From NCBI RefSeq assembly GCF_934371575.1, contig NZ_CAKRNY010000007.1, forward strand, positions 43,747 through 107,746: DNA of 64,000 nucleotides. Direction: 5' to 3'. The notes beneath the pieces were generated by a model, which was given only the letters and a program-made list of their open reading frames with translations, was not told the origin of the DNA and did not search any database. Below, piece by piece: positions 1-10,385 of this stretch; position 1 is the first letter of the stretch, and every line of letters begins with the position of its first letter. The stretch comes from an uncultured Blautia sp. Its GTDB lineage: Bacteria > Bacillota > Clostridia > Lachnospirales > Lachnospiraceae. The translations under genes and the position numbers were made by a program.

Positions 1-1126
1 AAGATACACAATAAGCCAGTCTCACATATCCCTGGCAGGCAAAAGAACTTCCCGGAACCATAAGAATATTATACTTCTTGCCGGCTTCGCAAAATACTTT
101 TTCATCTGCTACCGGGGACTTCACGAATAAATAGAATGCTCCCTGTGGCTTGATACATTCAAATCCCAGTTCTTTCAGTCCATTGTAAAGAGCAAGGCGG
201 TTCTTATCGTAAGCTGCCACATCCACCTCTGCGTCTACGCATCTGGCGATCACCTTCTGCATCAGGGATGGTGCATTTACACAGCCGATGGTACGATTGG
301 CAATGGCTGCCGCCGCGATCAGTTCCTCGCTTCCATCTGCTTCGTCCGGGATCACCAGATAGCCAATACGCTCTCCCGGAAGGGAAAGAGATTTGCTGTA
401 GGAATAGCCTACAATTGTGTTTGCATAGTATTTCGTCAGATAGGGTACCTGCACGCCGTCGTAAGCCAGTTCTCTGTACGGCTCATCGGAGATCAGGTAA
501 ATTACTGTGCCGAACTCCTTCTGCTTGGCTTCCAGAATTGCAGCAAGTTTCTTGATTGTTTCTTCTGAATATACAACTCCAGTGGGGTTATGGGGTGTAT
601 TCACAATGACAGCCCGTGTCTTCGGTGTGATTTTCCCCTCAAACTCCTTCAGGTTCGGCTGAAATGTGGCAGTATCCGGTGAGATTTCCACAAGCTTGCC
701 GTCATAATTGCGCACATATGCACCATACTCCAGAAAGTAAGGTGCAAAAACGATCACCTCTTCCCCTGGATTCAGGATTGTCTTAAATGCTACGTTCAGA
801 CCGCTGGCAGCACCAACTGTCATGATCAGGTTTTTCGCAGCAAAGGAAGTTCCAAATCTGCGGTTCAGGGACTCTGCAATTGCCTGGCGAACGTCCTCAA
901 AACCGGCATTACTCATATAGCCATGGAGAACCGTAGGCTCTTCCTCATTTACCAGCTCAATGATTGCCTGACGCACACAGTCCGGTGCCGGAACACTTGG
1001 ATTTCCAAGGCTGAAATCAAATACATTCTCCGGTCCGTAAATGGCGCGAAGACGATTTCCTTCCTCAAACATCATACGGATTGCAGAATTGTTTTTTACA
1101 TAAGGTTTCATTTTTTCTGCTATCAT
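1..1126 (-). CDS. PLP-dependent aminotransferase, class I/II (3' end cut off by window edge)
   Basis: Translating leftward from the ATG at 1126 (preceded by GGAGTG) gives about 375 residues beginning MIAEKMKPYVKNNSAIR and running off the left edge. The fold-type I aminotransferase landmarks are present: the NTPHNPTG motif, the SDEPYRE segment carrying the cofactor-contacting Asp/Tyr, and YSYSKSLSLPGER with the Schiff-base lysine. Enzymes of this kind transfer amino groups between an amino acid (aspartate or aromatic) and a 2-oxo acid in the cytoplasm. Only about 20 C-terminal residues appear to be missing. The symporter gene ends 35 bases upstream with no terminator, so the two are probably co-transcribed, which suggests the transported amino acid is a substrate. 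The exact substrate cannot be read from sequence. Confidence 0.9.
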   Translation of the reverse strand, partial: MIAEKMKPYVKNNSAIRMMFEEGNRLRAIYGPENVFDFSLGNPSVPAPDCVRQAIIELVNEEEPTVLHGYMSNAGFEDVRQAIAESLNRRFGTSFAAKNLIMTVGAASGLNVAFKTILNPGEEVIVFAPYFLEYGAYVRNYDGKLVEISPDTATFQPNLKEFEGKITPKTRAVIVNTPHNPTGVVYSEETIKKLAAILEAKQKEFGTVIYLISDEPYRELAYDGVQVPYLTKYYANTIVGYSYSKSLSLPGERIGYLVIPDEADGSEELIAAAAIANRTIGCVNAPSLMQKVIARCVDAEVDVAAYDKNRLALYNGLKELGFECIKPQGAFYLFVKSPVADEKVFCEAGKKYNILMVPGSSFACQGYVRLAYCVS

Positions 1127-1161
1127 TTTGGGTCACTCCTCTTTGCTTACTTCTTATATTT

Positions 1162-2631
1162 CTAGTGCTTTGTCTTTTTCTTTCCGAAAATGATCCATCC
1201 TACCAGTCCCAGCACCATCAGGCTTACAACCATCCACACAGTCAGAACAACCGGTCCCTTCGGACTGAACATATCATAATACCCTTTCAGGTAAATTACA
1301 ACTACTACAGCCGGAATTACATAAAGCATATATTTCTGTACATTTGCAGGAAATTTCAAACCATATCCCGCATCTGCTTCGGCGATAAAATTCTTCCAGC
1401 CCCAGCCATATTTTGACACACAGAACATTACAAATACTACAGAGCCCAGAGGCAGAATGTTATTGGACACAATAAAGTCTTCCAGATCCATGATGTTGGT
1501 TCCTGCTCCGAGAGGCTGTATGCCTGACAAAATGTTGAATCCAAATACTGCCGGAAGAGAAAGGAGAATCATTGCCACCATATTTACTATAACGGCTTTT
1601 CCACGGCTCCAGCCTCTTCTGTCCATAGAATAGGATAAAATATTCTCAAAAACCGCGATTACAGTAGACAGGGAAGCAAAGGACATAAACAGGAAAAACA
1701 GTGCTCCCCATAATCTTCCACCTGTCATCTGGTTAAATACATTTGGCAAAGTAATAAACACAAGTCCCGGACCAGCTCCTGGCTCCACACCAAATGCGAA
1801 GCATGCCGGAATGATGATCAGACCTGCCATCAGCGCAACAAAGGTATCCAGAATGGTAATGTGCAGAGATTCTCCCAGAAGAGATCTGTCTTTTCCAAGA
1901 TAACTTCCGAAAATAGTCATGGAGCCTGCACCGATACTTAATGTAAAAAATGCCTGTGACAGTGCCCCGAAGATCACATTTCCAATTCCAATCTCAGACA
2001 TAGCAGCAAAATCCGGTACCAGGTAAAATTTCACGCCTTCCATTGCCCCGTTAAGCGTAAGGGAATGAACTGCCAGAATGACGATCAGTGCCAGAAGACA
2101 AAGCATCATCACCTTTGTAATCTTTTCCAGGCCACGCTGAACCCCTAAGGAACACACTCCAAAGGATAAAACTACCACGATCACCATCCACAGTGTCATC
2201 GTGCCGGCAGAGCCCTGAAGCTCTGTAAAGTAGTCTGCAACCTGAACAGAATCTTTCCCGGCCAGCTTACCAGCTGCCATTGCGTAACAGTAATACAGCA
2301 TCCATCCTGCAACCATAGTATAAAACATCATCAGTACGTAATTAGAAATCATACTCATGTAGCTGAAATTATGGAAATTGGCACCCTTCGGCTCAAGATC
2401 ATGGAATGCTCTTGCTGTACTTTTACGGCTTGCACGTCCTACTGCGAATTCACATACCAGAACCGGAAGCCCAAGCAGTGCAAGAAATACCAGATAGATC
2501 AGAATAAATGCTGCGCCTCCATATTTACCTGCCATATATGGGAATTTCCATACATTTCCCAGGCCAATTGCACACCCTGCGGAAACCAGGATAAATCCCA
2601 TCCGCGAACCAAATGTTTCTCTTTCTTTCAA
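1162..2631 (-). CDS. Sodium:neurotransmitter symporter (NSS/SNF family) amino-acid transporter
   Basis: A polytopic membrane protein of about 489 residues with the NSS N-terminal signature FGSRMGFILVSAGCAIGLGN followed by VWKFPYMAGKYGGAAF, the first helix that in LeuT binds sodium and the amino acid. Around 11-12 hydrophobic helices follow and the tail is lysine-rich. The family imports amino acids with Na+. I chose the TTG start at 2631 because AAGGGGG lies about 6 bases upstream and the protein then starts KERETFGSR, as is usual; an in-frame ATG at 2676 would add 15 residues but has no good ribosome binding site. It is the first gene of a likely two-gene operon with the aminotransferase at the left edge. 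A sodium symporter fits the sodium-type ATP synthase nearby, though that link is inference. Confidence 0.9.
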   Translation of the reverse strand: MKERETFGSRMGFILVSAGCAIGLGNVWKFPYMAGKYGGAAFILIYLVFLALLGLPVLVCEFAVGRASRKSTARAFHDLEPKGANFHNFSYMSMISNYVLMMFYTMVAGWMLYYCYAMAAGKLAGKDSVQVADYFTELQGSAGTMTLWMVIVVVLSFGVCSLGVQRGLEKITKVMMLCLLALIVILAVHSLTLNGAMEGVKFYLVPDFAAMSEIGIGNVIFGALSQAFFTLSIGAGSMTIFGSYLGKDRSLLGESLHITILDTFVALMAGLIIIPACFAFGVEPGAGPGLVFITLPNVFNQMTGGRLWGALFFLFMSFASLSTVIAVFENILSYSMDRRGWSRGKAVIVNMVAMILLSLPAVFGFNILSGIQPLGAGTNIMDLEDFIVSNNILPLGSVVFVMFCVSKYGWGWKNFIAEADAGYGLKFPANVQKYMLYVIPAVVVVIYLKGYYDMFSPKGPVVLTVWMVVSLMVLGLVGWIIFGKKKTKH

Positions 2632-2725
2632 AACGTCCCCCTTATATTCTGTTTCATTTTTTCGGACAACAAACATAAAAAGGACCGGTTAAAGCCAGCC
2701 CTTTTCATTATTGTCCCGATATCTT

Positions 2726-2754
2726 ATTGTAACGCGCCCACTCTATTATGTCAA
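2726..2754 (-). promoter_or_regulatory. Sigma-A promoter for the symporter operon
   Basis: On the minus strand TTGACA (2754-2749), a 17-base spacer, then TACAAT (2731-2726): a near-consensus promoter about 95 bases before the TTG start. About 20 bases upstream of the -35 box lies an inverted repeat TTTGAC-N8-GTCAAA (2774-2793), a possible regulator site. Confidence 0.75.
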
Positions 2755-2829
2755 CGCTTTTATGTGGTGGGAATTTGACGTTTTAAAGTCAAAAATAAAT
2801 CATTTTATCATTTTTTTATAATTTTCTTC

Positions 2830-2863
2830 TTGCATTTTATATTGTATTATCATACAATTGTAT
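2830..2863 (+). promoter_or_regulatory. Promoter with overlapping operator palindromes for the toxin-antitoxin pair
   Basis: TTGCAT (2830-2835), 17 bases, TACAAT (2853-2858) form a good plus-strand promoter. The spacer and -10 box are covered by ATTGTAT-TATC-ATACAAT (2841-2858, perfect 7-base arms) and by the perfect 12-base palindrome ATACAATTGTAT (2852-2863), which shares its left half with the first repeat. RelB/DinJ antitoxins are ribbon-helix-helix repressors that bind such repeated half-sites, so this is probably the autoregulatory operator. Confidence 0.7.
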
Positions 2864-2893
2864 TACATTTAAATACGAAAAGGAGGTAAATAA

Positions 2894-3208
2894 ATGGCAA
2901 GTTCCCTTATCCAGATACGATTAGATGATGACTTGAAGACAGAAGCCACTGCTCTATATGAGGCCTTAGGAATTGATCTGCCTACAGCAGTACGAATGTT
3001 CATCAAGCGCTCCCTGATGGTAAAAGGAATCCCCTTTCCAATGACCTTAAATGAGCAGGAGTATAAAGCAGAAAGTGCAGTCCAGGCAATGCAAGAACTC
3101 AGCGATGCCGCTAAGCAAAATGGCACTGTAAATATGACATTGGATGAAATCAATGCAGAAATAACGGCTGTCAGAAATACTACTTCGTCAGGAGGTGATA
3201 ATTTATGA
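2894..3208 (+). CDS. RelB/DinJ-family antitoxin
   Basis: 104 residues starting MASSLIQIRLDDDLK, the ribbon-helix-helix strand typical of RelB/DinJ antitoxins, followed by the helix pair ALGIDLPTAVRMFIKRSL that completes the DNA-binding dimer. The acidic C-terminal half would wrap the toxin. A strong AAAAGGAGG lies 7 bases before the ATG. The gene overlaps the next one by four bases (ATGA), the usual translational coupling of antitoxin and toxin. Expected role: neutralise the toxin and repress the shared promoter, whose -10 region is covered by palindromes. The partner is a PIN-domain protein rather than the RelE/YafQ toxin normally paired with this family. Confidence 0.9.
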   Translation: MASSLIQIRLDDDLKTEATALYEALGIDLPTAVRMFIKRSLMVKGIPFPMTLNEQEYKAESAVQAMQELSDAAKQNGTVNMTLDEINAEITAVRNTTSSGGDNL

Positions 3209-3612
3209 CCTTCTTCGCAGTGATAGACACCAATGTTTTGGTGTCCGCACTCCTCCGCTTTGATTCGGTTCCTGGCACGATTATTACGGAATGCCTAACT
3301 GGAAAAATCATTCCACTTTTATCCGATACAATTCTTTCGGAATATCACGAAGTTCTTCTACGTCCCAAGTTTCAATTTTCCCACGAAGCCGTCAACACTA
3401 TTCTCACCGGTATCATCCAAAGAGGTATTTTCATTGATCCCCTTCCAACCACTCAGATTTTCCCAGATCCCAAAGACGCTGTTTTCTATGAAGTTGTCAT
3501 ACAATCCAGAAGATATGCTCCCTCTTATCTTATTTCTGGAAATCTAAAACATTTTCCTTCCGAACCTTTCATCTTAAGTCCACATGAAATGCTGGATTTA
3601 TTAAATCAATAA
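3205..3612 (+). CDS. PIN-domain toxin (putative ribonuclease of a type II toxin-antitoxin system)
   Basis: 135 residues. The N-terminus FFAVIDTNVLVSALL holds the first catalytic Asp of the PIN fold (VIDTN), SEYHEVLLRP supplies the conserved Glu, and FPDPKDAVFYEV the third acidic residue. The fourth position falls in YLISGNLKHFP, with Asn rather than Asp; this GN form is common in the COG1569 subfamily of PIN toxins. PIN toxins are Mg2+-dependent RNases that cut tRNA, rRNA or mRNA to arrest growth. The gene is translationally coupled to the antitoxin and ends just before a terminator shared with the converging ATP synthase operon. The RNA target cannot be predicted. Confidence 0.88.
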   Translation: MTFFAVIDTNVLVSALLRFDSVPGTIITECLTGKIIPLLSDTILSEYHEVLLRPKFQFSHEAVNTILTGIIQRGIFIDPLPTTQIFPDPKDAVFYEVVIQSRRYAPSYLISGNLKHFPSEPFILSPHEMLDLLNQ

Positions 3613-3634
3613 ATTTTTCCAGACTTTCATACAC

Positions 3635-3687
3635 AAAAAGGACAGTCTCACCCAACACCATTCTCCAGGCAAAACTGTCCTTTTTTT
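3635..3687. terminator. Bidirectional terminator between toxin-antitoxin and ATP synthase operons
   Basis: AAAAAGGACAGT (3635-3646) pairs with ACTGTCC plus the T-run (3674-3687), with a 27-base loop. A and T runs flank the stem on both sides, so it can end both converging transcripts: the toxin on the plus strand and atpC on the minus strand. Confidence 0.85.
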
Positions 3688-3697
3688 CCATCATTTC

Positions 3698-4099
3698 TTA
3701 ATTTTTCACACTAAGTCTCACCAGTGCCCTCTGCAGCTTGGCTTCCACAATCTTGTATTCCTTATCAGAAAGTCCACCCTGGGCCAGTTTTTCCTGAGCA
3801 CGCTCTTTGGCTTTTCCGGCACGATCGGCGTCGATTTCTTCCTGCCATTCCCAGGTGGTTGCAAGAAGACTGCAATGACCATCCATTACGGTAAGCATGC
3901 CGCCGATACAGGCTGCACTGCGACTGGTGCCATCCTCCAGTATCACATGGGCCTCACCCATTCCAAGAGCTGTACAGAAATTGCAGTGTCCTGCCAGGAT
4001 TGCCAGATCACCGGTAATACTGCGGCACACAATACGCTGCACCTCTCCCTCAAAAAGCAGGCCGTCGGGGGTACCGATTCTAAGGGGAAATGTCCTCAT
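3698..4099 (-). CDS. atpC: F1Fo ATP synthase epsilon subunit
   Basis: 133 residues with the N-terminal beta-sandwich beginning TFPLRIGTPDGLLFEGEV and the two-helix C-terminal domain, including GKAKERAQEKL. The subunit sits on the central stalk, couples rotation to catalysis and in many bacteria inhibits ATP hydrolysis. It is the last gene of the operon, 12 bases after atpD, with GGAGGCTGCCT before the ATG and a terminator directly after the stop. Length and position are normal for the family. Confidence 0.97.
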   Translation of the reverse strand: MRTFPLRIGTPDGLLFEGEVQRIVCRSITGDLAILAGHCNFCTALGMGEAHVILEDGTSRSAACIGGMLTVMDGHCSLLATTWEWQEEIDADRAGKAKERAQEKLAQGGLSDKEYKIVEAKLQRALVRLSVKN

Positions 4100-4111
4100 A
4101 GGCAGCCTCCT

Positions 4112-5515
<1,404 letters not shown>

Positions 5516-5631
5516 TTAGCAGTCTCCTTATATCGTGGAAGACAAGTACTAACCTCATCTTCCATAATTCTTACAAGTCCTCGAAAGGATTCCAGTCACT
5601 TCTTCCATTCTATAAATGAAGTTCCGTGTGC

Positions 5632-6486
5632 TTAAACTCCCTCCGCACCTCCAACAATCTCTGTGATCTCCTGCGTGATGCTTGCCTGACGTGCCCGGTT
5701 GTAATGCAGATTCAGCTTCTCGATCATTTCCTCGGCATTATTGGTCGCAGCCTCCATGGCAGTACGTCTTGCAGCCAGCTCACTGGCAACACTCTCGCAA
5801 ACCGCACCATAGATCAAACCGGCCAGATACTCCGGAACAATGGCATCAAATACTTCCGATGCATCCGGCTCATACAGAATCAGATTCCGGATGCTCTTTG
5901 TATCCTGTTCATCTGTCAGGTCCTTCAGCGGCAGCACCGGAATCGCCGATGGCTGCTGGGAAAGCATGGAAACAAACTTTGTATAACAAAGATCAATGTG
6001 TCCAAATTCTCCCTTCTTAAATTCCCCGCAGAGCAGATTCGCCATCTCAAAGCAGTCTGCAACAGAAACATCGGCAATTTCGCCAAAGCTTTCTGTAACA
6101 CAGGCAAATCCATTTCGCTTCGAATACTCCACAGCCTTTTTCCCAATGGGAAGAACCAGGAAATCCTGATTCACAGAGGCTGCTTCCAGACATTTAAACA
6201 AGTTGGTGTTATATCCGCCAGCCAGACCTCGGTCTCCGGCGATCAGCACATAACAGCACTTCTCATTCCCGGATTCTCTGGCATATACAGAAGAAAAATC
6301 TGTATTCCCCTGGGCAATATCCACAAGGGTCTGATGCATGGTCTCAAAATAAGGCCGGCAGACTTCTGCCCTTTCTTTTGCTTTACGCAGTTTGGAGGAT
6401 GCTACAAGTTCCATTGCCTTGGTAATCTGCATGGTGCTCTGCACACTTTTGATCCGCAGCTTTACCGCTTTCATGTTTGCAGCCAT
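5632..6486 (-). CDS. atpG: F1Fo ATP synthase gamma subunit
   Basis: 284 residues starting MAANMKAVKLRIKSVQSTMQ, with the family signature ITKAMELVASSKLRKAKER in the first stalk helix and the matching C-terminal helix containing NRARQASITQEITEIVGGA. Gamma is the rotating central shaft in the alpha3beta3 hexamer. AAGGAGGAC precedes the ATG. It lies 22 bases downstream of atpA in the standard order. Confidence 0.98.
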   Translation of the reverse strand: MAANMKAVKLRIKSVQSTMQITKAMELVASSKLRKAKERAEVCRPYFETMHQTLVDIAQGNTDFSSVYARESGNEKCCYVLIAGDRGLAGGYNTNLFKCLEAASVNQDFLVLPIGKKAVEYSKRNGFACVTESFGEIADVSVADCFEMANLLCGEFKKGEFGHIDLCYTKFVSMLSQQPSAIPVLPLKDLTDEQDTKSIRNLILYEPDASEVFDAIVPEYLAGLIYGAVCESVASELAARRTAMEAATNNAEEMIEKLNLHYNRARQASITQEITEIVGGAEGV

Positions 6487-6508
6487 AAAAAGTCCTCCTT
6501 GTCACAAT

Positions 6509-8038
6509 TTATTTCTCAGGTCTTGTATTTACAAAATTCTCAGTATACTGTTCCAATGCGCCCTTCAGCTTCTCCTCTGTCTCCGCAGATAATGCACCTG
6601 TGGAACGGATTTCCTGCATTGCAGCAGCACCCTGTGCATCACTGTCGATCCAGGTATAAAGACCAGCTTCATAGCTTCTTACATCCTCTGTAGCAACCCT
6701 GGAAAGAATTCCCTTGGTTACTGCATAAAGGATAGCCACCTGCTTCTCAACAGGAACCGGCGCATTCTGGTTCTGCTTCAGAACCTCCACAATACGGGCT
6801 CCCTGCTCCAGTCTGGCCTTGGTATCTGCATCCAGATCAGATCCAAACTGGGCAAAGCTCTGCAGCTCTCGATACTGGGAATAAATCAGCTTCAAAGTAC
6901 CGGCAACCTTCTTCATTGCCTTGATCTGTGCATTTCCACCAACTCGTGATACGGAAATACCAGGGTTTACAGCCGGCATAACACCGGAATGGAACAGCTC
7001 TGTCTCCAGAAAGATCTGTCCGTCTGTGATGGAAATAACATTGGTCGGAATATATGCGGAAACGTCTCCTGCCTGTGTCTCGATAATTGGAAGAGCAGTC
7101 AGGGAACCACCGCCGTGTGCCTCATCCAGTCTTGCGGCACGTTCCAGAAGTCTGGAATGAAGATAGAAAACATCTCCAGGATATGCTTCACGTCCCGGTG
7201 GACGACGGATCAGCAGGGAAAGTGCACGGTAAGCAACCGCATGCTTACTTAAATCATCGTAAATGATAAGTACATCTTTTCCCTTATACATAAAATATTC
7301 ACCCATTGCACATCCGGAATACGGTGCAATGTACTGCAGCGGGCTGGCTTCTGAAGCAGTAGCCGCTACAACGATGGTGTAATCCATAGCGCCATTTCTG
7401 GTAAGAGTTTCAACCAGTGAAGATACTGTGGAACGCTTCTGACCAATTGCAACATAGATACAGATCACGTCCTTGCCCTTCTGGTTGATAATGGTATCTG
7501 CTGCCAGAGTGGTCTTACCAGTCTGGCGGTCACCAATGATCAGCTCACGCTGGCCTCTTCCAATGGGAACCATGGAGTCAATTGCCTTAATACCGGTCTG
7601 CAGAGGCTGGTTAACGCCCTGTCTCTCGCAGATACCTGGTGCCGGGCTCTCAATCGCCCTGTATTCACTTGTCACTACAGGTCCTGCACCGTCAATAGGC
7701 TGTCCAAGGGCATTTACAACTCGCCCGATCATAGCCTCACCAACCGGAACGGATACTACCTTTCCGGTGCGCTTTACGGTCTGACCTTCGCCAATACCGG
7801 AATCATCACCAAATAAAACGATAGAAACACTGTTCTCTTCCAGGTTCTGTGCCATTCCGAAGCTTCCGTCCTCAAACTCAAGAAGCTCTCCTGCCATACA
7901 GTTGATAAGACCGCTGGCTCTGGCAATACCATCACCAACCATAAGAACCGTACCGGTCTCATTCTGTTTGATGGCGTTATCGTAATATTTGATCTGACTG
8001 CGGATGACTTTTGAAATTTCTTCAGGTTTAAGCTGCAT
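6509..8038 (-). CDS. atpA: F1Fo ATP synthase alpha subunit
   Basis: 509 residues. It begins [20 protein letters not shown] and carries the Walker A loop [11 protein letters not shown], the [12 protein letters not shown] segment and the family motif [15 protein letters not shown]. Alpha subunits form the non-catalytic nucleotide sites of F1. It sits 15 bases after atpH with AGGATGG upstream of the ATG. No unusual features were seen. Confidence 0.98.
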   Translation of the reverse strand: MQLKPEEISKVIRSQIKYYDNAIKQNETGTVLMVGDGIARASGLINCMAGELLEFEDGSFGMAQNLEENSVSIVLFGDDSGIGEGQTVKRTGKVVSVPVGEAMIGRVVNALGQPIDGAGPVVTSEYRAIESPAPGICERQGVNQPLQTGIKAIDSMVPIGRGQRELIIGDRQTGKTTLAADTIINQKGKDVICIYVAIGQKRSTVSSLVETLTRNGAMDYTIVVAATASEASPLQYIAPYSGCAMGEYFMYKGKDVLIIYDDLSKHAVAYRALSLLIRRPPGREAYPGDVFYLHSRLLERAARLDEAHGGGSLTALPIIETQAGDVSAYIPTNVISITDGQIFLETELFHSGVMPAVNPGISVSRVGGNAQIKAMKKVAGTLKLIYSQYRELQSFAQFGSDLDADTKARLEQGARIVEVLKQNQNAPVPVEKQVAILYAVTKGILSRVATEDVRSYEAGLYTWIDSDAQGAAAMQEIRSTGALSAETEEKLKGALEQYTENFVNTRPEK

Positions 8039-8053
8039 TTTCTCTATCCATCC

Positions 8054-8593
8054 TTATACTATAAGCTCGTTTAATTTCCTGGAAAGACCATCCAGACGAC
8101 TCTTTACAGTACCGTCCAGCTGTTTGCCCTCCAGTTCCACTTTAAGACCTGCAAGCACTGTAGGATCTGTCTTCTGGGTCAGGGTAACGGTCTTGCCGCT
8201 TATCCTCTCCAGCTTATCCTTAAGTGCTGCCATCTGCTCATCTGTCAGTGTAACCGCACTGGTCACCACTGCAGTGGCAATGTTATGGTCCACATTGTAC
8301 CGCCGTGTAAATTCCTCACAGCATCCGGAATACTCTCCCAGGATTCCGCGCTCACACAGCAGCTTCAGAAAATTCACCAGATACCGTTCTGCTTCTGTTC
8401 CAAATGCAGTATCAAGAAGCTTTGTCCTCTCTTCCTTCGGAATAGAAGGCTCTGACAACAATTTCACATAATCGGGATTCTCCCGGAAAAGCTGCCGGAT
8501 AGTCTGCATCTGCTCCAGCACAGTGTCGGTAAGCTGTTCTTCAGCAGCAAGATCATACATGCTGCCGCCATATAATCTGGCAATCTGCGTCAT
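8054..8593 (-). CDS. atpH: F1Fo ATP synthase delta subunit
   Basis: 179 residues with the usual N-terminal helical bundle (ARLYGGSMYDLAAEEQ, then FLKLLCERGILGEYSGCCEEF) and C-terminal KTDPTVLAGLKVELEGKQLDG, the conserved end of delta/OSCP proteins. It anchors the peripheral stalk to the top of F1. The ATG overlaps the last four bases of atpF, showing translational coupling. Confidence 0.96.
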   Translation of the reverse strand: MTQIARLYGGSMYDLAAEEQLTDTVLEQMQTIRQLFRENPDYVKLLSEPSIPKEERTKLLDTAFGTEAERYLVNFLKLLCERGILGEYSGCCEEFTRRYNVDHNIATAVVTSAVTLTDEQMAALKDKLERISGKTVTLTQKTDPTVLAGLKVELEGKQLDGTVKSRLDGLSRKLNELIV

Positions 8594-9093
8594 GATGCCT
8601 CACCTACATTCGAAATAAACTCGTCGATCAGTTTCGCGTGATCCTCTTCTTTGATCTCACGCTCGATCACCTTGCCGGCAATCTCCATTGCCATGCCGCC
8701 GATCTCATTCTTCACCTCATTGACAGCCTTACGTTTCTCCTGGGCAATATCACTCTCTGCCTTTTCTTTCATAGCACGGGCTTCCTGTGCTGCACTCTTC
8801 AGGATTTCCTCACTCTGGAGGGAAGCTGTCCTCTGTGCCTCATTCACAATATCGCTGGCTTTCGCCTTAGCCTGCTGCATATTCTGCTCATACTCTGTCT
8901 TCATGGCAATTGCTTCTTCCTTCGCCTTTGTGGCATCCTGGATTTCGGCATCTGCCATAGCTCTTCTTTTCTGAAGCATCTCATTGACAGGCTTAAACAG
9001 AAATCTTTTTATCAGATACATCTGGAGAAAAAGATTGCAGATCTGTGCGATAAACGTCCACGGCACAATTCCTACAAGTTCCTGTACCTGCAT
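8590..9093 (-). CDS. atpF: F1Fo ATP synthase b subunit
   Basis: 167 residues: one N-terminal membrane helix (PWTFIAQICNLFLQMYLI) followed by a long charged, alanine-rich coiled coil, including MADAEIQDATKAKEEAIAMK, typical of the peripheral stalk. CAGGAGG precedes the ATG. It is separated from atpE by 143 bases, the largest gap among the Fo genes, which contains a hairpin. Confidence 0.96.
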   Translation of the reverse strand: MQVQELVGIVPWTFIAQICNLFLQMYLIKRFLFKPVNEMLQKRRAMADAEIQDATKAKEEAIAMKTEYEQNMQQAKAKASDIVNEAQRTASLQSEEILKSAAQEARAMKEKAESDIAQEKRKAVNEVKNEIGGMAMEIAGKVIEREIKEEDHAKLIDEFISNVGEAS

Positions 9094-9151
9094 GTTCTAA
9101 CCTCCTGTTGTAACTGCCACCATTCATACCTTTCCAGTAACTTACCAGTAT

Positions 9152-9200
9152 AAAAACAAGCTGCTTTGGTGCCGCCTCTATGGATCTTCCATAACCGCGG
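9152..9200 (-). promoter_or_regulatory. Hairpin between atpE and atpF
   Basis: On the minus strand CCGC (9200-9197) and ATGGA (9192-9188) pair with TCCAT (9184-9180) and GCGG (9175-9172), and the hairpin is followed by TTGTTTTTATA (from 9158). It lies in the 143-base gap after atpE. A partial terminator or mRNA stabiliser here would let atpE, needed in many copies per complex, be made in excess. The structure is seen; the function is inferred. Confidence 0.45.
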
Positions 9201-9236
9201 TCTGTGAATGGTAACCCCTGTGGTACTTATCCTTAA

Positions 9237-9530
<294 letters not shown>

Positions 9531-9563
9531 TTATTTGTGATTTCTTTTGCTTTAAATACGTAC

Positions 9564-10322
9564 CTACTCTTCCGCTGCATTCGCAATATACATTACAGTC
9601 AGCATACAGAAAATAAATGCCTGCATGATTCCGGAGAACCAGTCAAAATAAACTGACATAATTGCCGGAATACCAACATCCAGAAATGGGATCTTCGACA
9701 ATACATCACCCACAATACCCGGGATCAATCCGAACAGCTTGGAACTTGCCAGCGCCAGCGCTGCATAGATCAAACCATTGATAACTACACCGGAAAGAAT
9801 ATTTCCAAAATGACGGCACGCCATACTGATCGGTGTGGCGATCTCAGAAAGAATATTAAATGGTGTCATAATAGGGATCGGAGTTGTAAATCCCTTCATA
9901 TATCCGCCGAGACCATTTGTCTTAATCTTCTGCGCCGTGATCATAGTAAATACCACAACCGCCCATGCAGCTTCTGTGGAAAGATCTGCTGTAGGGCTTC
10001 GCAATCCTACAAGACTGATCAGGTTGGATACCACACTGGTGGCAAAAAGCGCCGCCACAAAAGGAATCATATAGCTGAATTTCTCACCCATATTTCCAAT
10101 GACGAACTTATTTGCTGTCTCCACCAGAAGTTCAGCCACAGCCTGTCTCCTGGATATTTTCTCCACCTTCAGATCATGAGTCAGCCAGATACATAAGCCT
10201 GTGATCAACAGCATAACCAGCCAGCTTACAACCAGAGTCTCCGTAATCTGAAATTTCCCCAGAATGGGAATCTCAAATGGAAACGTATAGAATATCCTGC
10301 CACCGGTTATTTCGATATCCAT
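9564..10322 (-). CDS. atpB: F1Fo ATP synthase a subunit
   Basis: 252 residues with five to six membrane helices. The essential stator arginine lies in MACRHFGNILSGVVINGLIY, facing the c-ring carboxylate, and the C-terminal helix segment DWFSGIMQAFIFCMLTVMYI is typical. It forms the two half-channels for the coupling ion. CAGGAGGTGAGAG precedes the ATG. It follows the AtpI-like gene and precedes atpE, the usual order. Confidence 0.97.
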   Translation of the reverse strand: MDIEITGGRIFYTFPFEIPILGKFQITETLVVSWLVMLLITGLCIWLTHDLKVEKISRRQAVAELLVETANKFVIGNMGEKFSYMIPFVAALFATSVVSNLISLVGLRSPTADLSTEAAWAVVVFTMITAQKIKTNGLGGYMKGFTTPIPIMTPFNILSEIATPISMACRHFGNILSGVVINGLIYAALALASSKLFGLIPGIVGDVLSKIPFLDVGIPAIMSVYFDWFSGIMQAFIFCMLTVMYIANAAEE

Positions 10323-10385
10323 GTACTCTCACCTCCTGTCATTATAAATTTGTAACTGTTCAGTTACATGGATTTTTATATATCA

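Noticed and set aside
5626..6693. A 355-codon plus-strand open frame
   Set aside because: It lies antisense to atpG and the end of atpA, has cysteine/histidine-rich low-quality protein text and no ribosome site.
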